Assembly (NCBI GenBank): GCA_900551615.1
Contig: URWN01000029.1
Location: forward strand, 1 to 16,157
Direction of reading: 5' to 3'
DNA length: 16,157 nt
Origin: an uncultured Clostridium sp.
GTDB taxonomy: Bacteria; Bacillota; Clostridia; TANB77; CAG-508
The position numbers were made by a program, and so were the translations under genes. How positions within the stretch are numbered: position 1 is the first letter of the stretch; every line of letters begins with the position of its first letter. The notes below the pieces were generated by a model. That model made no database searches, was not told the origin of the DNA, and saw nothing but the letters and a program-made list of their open reading frames with translations. Below are positions 14,658-16,157 of this stretch, piece after piece.

Positions 14658-14734
14658 GCTCCCTTAGCTCAGTTGGTCAGAGCAACCGGCTCATAACCGG
14701 TGGGTCCAAGGTTCGAATCCTTGAGGGAGCACCA
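14658..14734 (+). tRNA. tRNA with CAT anticodon (elongator Met or Ile2)
   Basis: A complete 77-base cloverleaf with encoded CCA. The acceptor stem GCTCCCT pairs with AGGGAGC; the D arm GCTC/GAGC has loop AGTTGGTCA; the anticodon stem ACCGG/CCGGT has loop CTCATAA with anticodon CAT; the variable loop is GGGTC; the T arm CAAGG/CCTTG has loop TTCGAAT; the discriminator base is A. The paired first position G1-C72 and lack of the GGG/CCC anticodon stem exclude initiator tRNA. Both elongator tRNA-Met and the lysidine-modified tRNA-Ile2 have a CAT gene anticodon. The C4-G69 and C5-G68 pairs seen here are features that TilS prefers in E. coli tRNA-Ile2, so Ile2 is a serious possibility. It is a single-gene unit with its own promoter and terminator. 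Confidence 0.95.
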
Positions 14735-14736
14735 TT

Positions 14737-14767
14737 AAAACATCGTAGAAAATACGATGTTTTTTTT
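14737..14767 (+). terminator. Intrinsic terminator of the tRNA gene
   Basis: AAAACATCGTA and TACGATGTTTT form an 11-base perfect stem around GAAAA, followed by a continuous T run to 14767. It begins two bases after the CCA end. Confidence 0.9.
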
Positions 14768-14869
14768 AGTATAATTTTAATAGTAGTATTGTTAAAAAAA
14801 TAAGTTTATGATAGAATAAAAACATCCAAAAATACATAAATAGCATACAAATCATATATAAAAGCAAAT

Positions 14870-14896
14870 TTGCAATATACAAAAAATGTATATAAT
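14870..14896 (+). promoter_or_regulatory. Candidate promoter with overlapping inverted repeats upstream of the Ord-like gene
   Basis: A perfect TATAAT at 14891-14896 lies 15 bases after TTGCAA (14870-14875), a short spacing. Two inverted repeats overlap it: the 10-base palindrome GCAAATTTGC (14864-14873) over the -35, and ATATACA/TGTATAT (14875-14893, five-base centre) over the spacer and -10. They are plausible operator sites. Confidence 0.45.
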
Positions 14897-14939
14897 TTCA
14901 AAAATTATATAAAATAAAATACAAAGGAGGTTTCAAATT

Positions 14940-16001
14940 ATGGAACAAAAAATTAAAGCCGTACAATATGGCGTAGGAAAAATGAGTTTATACACAATGA
15001 GATACATGATAGAAAAGGGAATTGAAATAGTAGGAGCAGTAGATTTAAATCCAGCAGTAATTGGAAAAGACATAGGAGAAATATTAGGAAAAGAAAAACT
15101 AGGAATAGTAGTTGTATCAGCAGAAAAGGCTGAAGAAATGATGAAAGAAACAAAACCAGACATATGTATAATAACGACAAGAAGTTTAATAGCAGAATTA
15201 GAAGAACCATACATGTTATGCGCAAAATTAGGAATAAATGCAATATCAACATGTGAAGAAGCATTTTATCCACAAAATTCAAATCCAACATTAACAAAGA
15301 AAATTGATGAATTAGCAAAAGCAAATAATTGTACAATAACAGGAACAGGATATCAAGACATATATTGGGGACAACTTATAACATCAATTGCAGGTTCAAC
15401 ACAAAAAATAACAAAAATAAAAGGAAGTTCAAGCTATAATGTAGAAGACTATGGAATAGCTCTAGCAGAAGCTCACGGAGCAGGTCTAACATTAGAAGAC
15501 TTTGATAAACAAGTTGCTTCAGTAGATAGAATGTCAGATGAAGAAAGACAAGAAATAATAAATAAAGGAGAATATGCGCCATCATATATGTGGAATGTAA
15601 ATGGATGGTTATGTTCAAAACTAGGACTAACAATAATAAGCCAAACACAAAAATGTGTACCACAAACATACAAAGATGATATATACTCATCAACATTAGA
15701 CATGACAATAAAAGCAGGAGATGCTACAGGAATGAGTGCAGTTGTTACAACAAAGACAAAAGAAGGAATCACAATAGAATCTGAGTGTATAGGAAAAGTA
15801 TATGCACCAGATGAATTTGACAAAAATGTTTGGACAGTTGAAGGAGAACCAACTACAACAATTACTGTAGAAAAACCAGCAACAGTAGAATTAACTTGTG
15901 CAACAGTTGTAAATAGAATTCCAGATGTAATAAAAGCAGAACCAGGATATATTACAACTGAAAAATTAGGTGATTTACAATTTAAAAATAAAATATGTTA
16001 A
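14940..16001 (+). CDS. 2,4-diaminopentanoate dehydrogenase-like NAD(P)-dependent oxidoreductase
   Basis: A 353-residue protein of the DapB-superfold family that contains clostridial 2,4-diaminopentanoate dehydrogenase (Ord), an NAD(P)-dependent deaminating enzyme in oxidative ornithine breakdown. The Rossmann start KIKAVQYGVGKM has G11-V-G13, followed by strand EIVGAVDLNPAVIGKDIGE and DICIITTRS. A CEEAFYP block, GTGYQDIYWGQL, the SSYNVEDYG segment and LAEAHGAG follow in the catalytic/C-terminal domain typical of this family, often mislabelled dihydrodipicolinate reductase. The genes that normally accompany Ord (the two thiolase subunits ortA and ortB, the ornithine mutase genes) are not in the window, so a related but different amino-acid substrate is possible. 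AAAGGAGG lies nine bases before the ATG. It is monocistronic, with a promoter carrying inverted repeats and a terminator right after. Confidence 0.8.
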   Translation: MEQKIKAVQYGVGKMSLYTMRYMIEKGIEIVGAVDLNPAVIGKDIGEILGKEKLGIVVVSAEKAEEMMKETKPDICIITTRSLIAELEEPYMLCAKLGINAISTCEEAFYPQNSNPTLTKKIDELAKANNCTITGTGYQDIYWGQLITSIAGSTQKITKIKGSSSYNVEDYGIALAEAHGAGLTLEDFDKQVASVDRMSDEERQEIINKGEYAPSYMWNVNGWLCSKLGLTIISQTQKCVPQTYKDDIYSSTLDMTIKAGDATGMSAVVTTKTKEGITIESECIGKVYAPDEFDKNVWTVEGEPTTTITVEKPATVELTCATVVNRIPDVIKAEPGYITTEKLGDLQFKNKIC

Positions 16002-16043
16002 AAAAGCGGGATTGAGGGACAGGTCTTCAATCCCTAAATTTTT
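16002..16043 (+). terminator. Intrinsic terminator after the Ord-like gene
   Basis: GGGATTGA (16008-16015) and TCAATCCC (16027-16034) pair perfectly around an 11-base loop GGGACAGGTCT, followed by TAAATTTTT. An A run precedes the stem. The GGGACAGGTC loop resembles a phrase found in repetitive intergenic hairpins, so it may also be part of a dispersed element. Confidence 0.8.
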
Positions 16044-16157
16044 GGAATTAAGGGGGCAACCGTTACAGTTCACAGCCAATAAAATTATTATTTGTGTGGC
16101 ACCCCCCTTCCCCTTGGGTAATTATATATATTTGAGATTTCGTCCGTTTGATTGGAG
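16044..16157. other. Non-coding, GC-richer edge sequence, possible end of a dispersed repeat
   Basis: No gene is visible in the last 114 bases. AAGGGGG (16050-16056) and CCCCCTT (16103-16109) form an inverted repeat around GC-richer sequence containing ACCGTTACAGTTCACAGCC. G and C runs of this kind occur nowhere else in the window except its extreme left. The bases could be the beginning of a repeated element at which an assembly stopped. I cannot confirm copy number. Confidence 0.4.

Noticed and set aside
1..16157. CRISPR array, transposase or insertion-sequence ends
   Set aside because: No regularly spaced direct repeats and no transposase or integrase frame were found on either strand; the only repeat-like part is the short right edge.

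Overview
The window looks like chromosomal DNA of a low-GC, spore-forming member of the Bacillota, most likely class Clostridia. The evidence is the very AT-rich base composition, strong AAAGGAGG-type ribosome binding sites, a full-length spoIVA (found only in endospore formers), a C-terminal piece of WhiA, and clostridial families such as a DUF421-DUF4363 pair and a diaminopentanoate-dehydrogenase-like enzyme. Species cannot be fixed from the sequence. Apart from the cut whiA, every main reading frame is intact, and there is no CRISPR array, insertion sequence or prophage module. The content is mostly housekeeping.

Left part (1-3607): a rightward run of whiA (5' part missing), hemW (radical-SAM heme chaperone), rlmN (23S rRNA/tRNA methyltransferase) and a cytosolic PenP-fold serine hydrolase. 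It closes with a strong hairpin terminator that also serves spoIVA arriving from the other side. spoIVA (leftward) and a UDPGP-family sugar-nucleotide pyrophosphorylase (rightward) diverge from a 257-bp gap that holds a sigma-A-like promoter for the latter and a possible sigma-E-like promoter for the former.

Middle (6594-8480): the pyrophosphorylase converges on a four-helix membrane protein of the YvlD/PF04020 type across another shared terminator. Then come DUF421 (YetF-like) and DUF4363 membrane proteins as a rightward pair.

Right part (8481-16157): a large leftward Lon-family AAA+ protease with an intact Ser/Lys pair diverges from a TetR regulator plus long-chain acyl-CoA synthetase operon. 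The leader of that operon carries a 30-bp near-perfect palindrome just after a good promoter, a strong operator candidate. Next are an unrecognised 302-aa protein with an E/Q/K-rich linker and a basic tail, a CAT-anticodon tRNA with a near-consensus promoter and its own terminator, and a stand-alone 2,4-diaminopentanoate dehydrogenase-like oxidoreductase. The last ~110 bases and the first ~35 bases are more GC-rich than the rest and look like repeat or assembly-edge sequence.

No gene-free stretch exceeds 300 bases. The largest gaps are 10869-11158, 5087-5343, 7007-7239 and 14735-14939. I see no convincing new multi-gene system. The best leads are the TetR operator/acyl-CoA synthetase unit, the unknown 302-aa protein, the identity of the CAT tRNA, and the hairpin-rich right edge.
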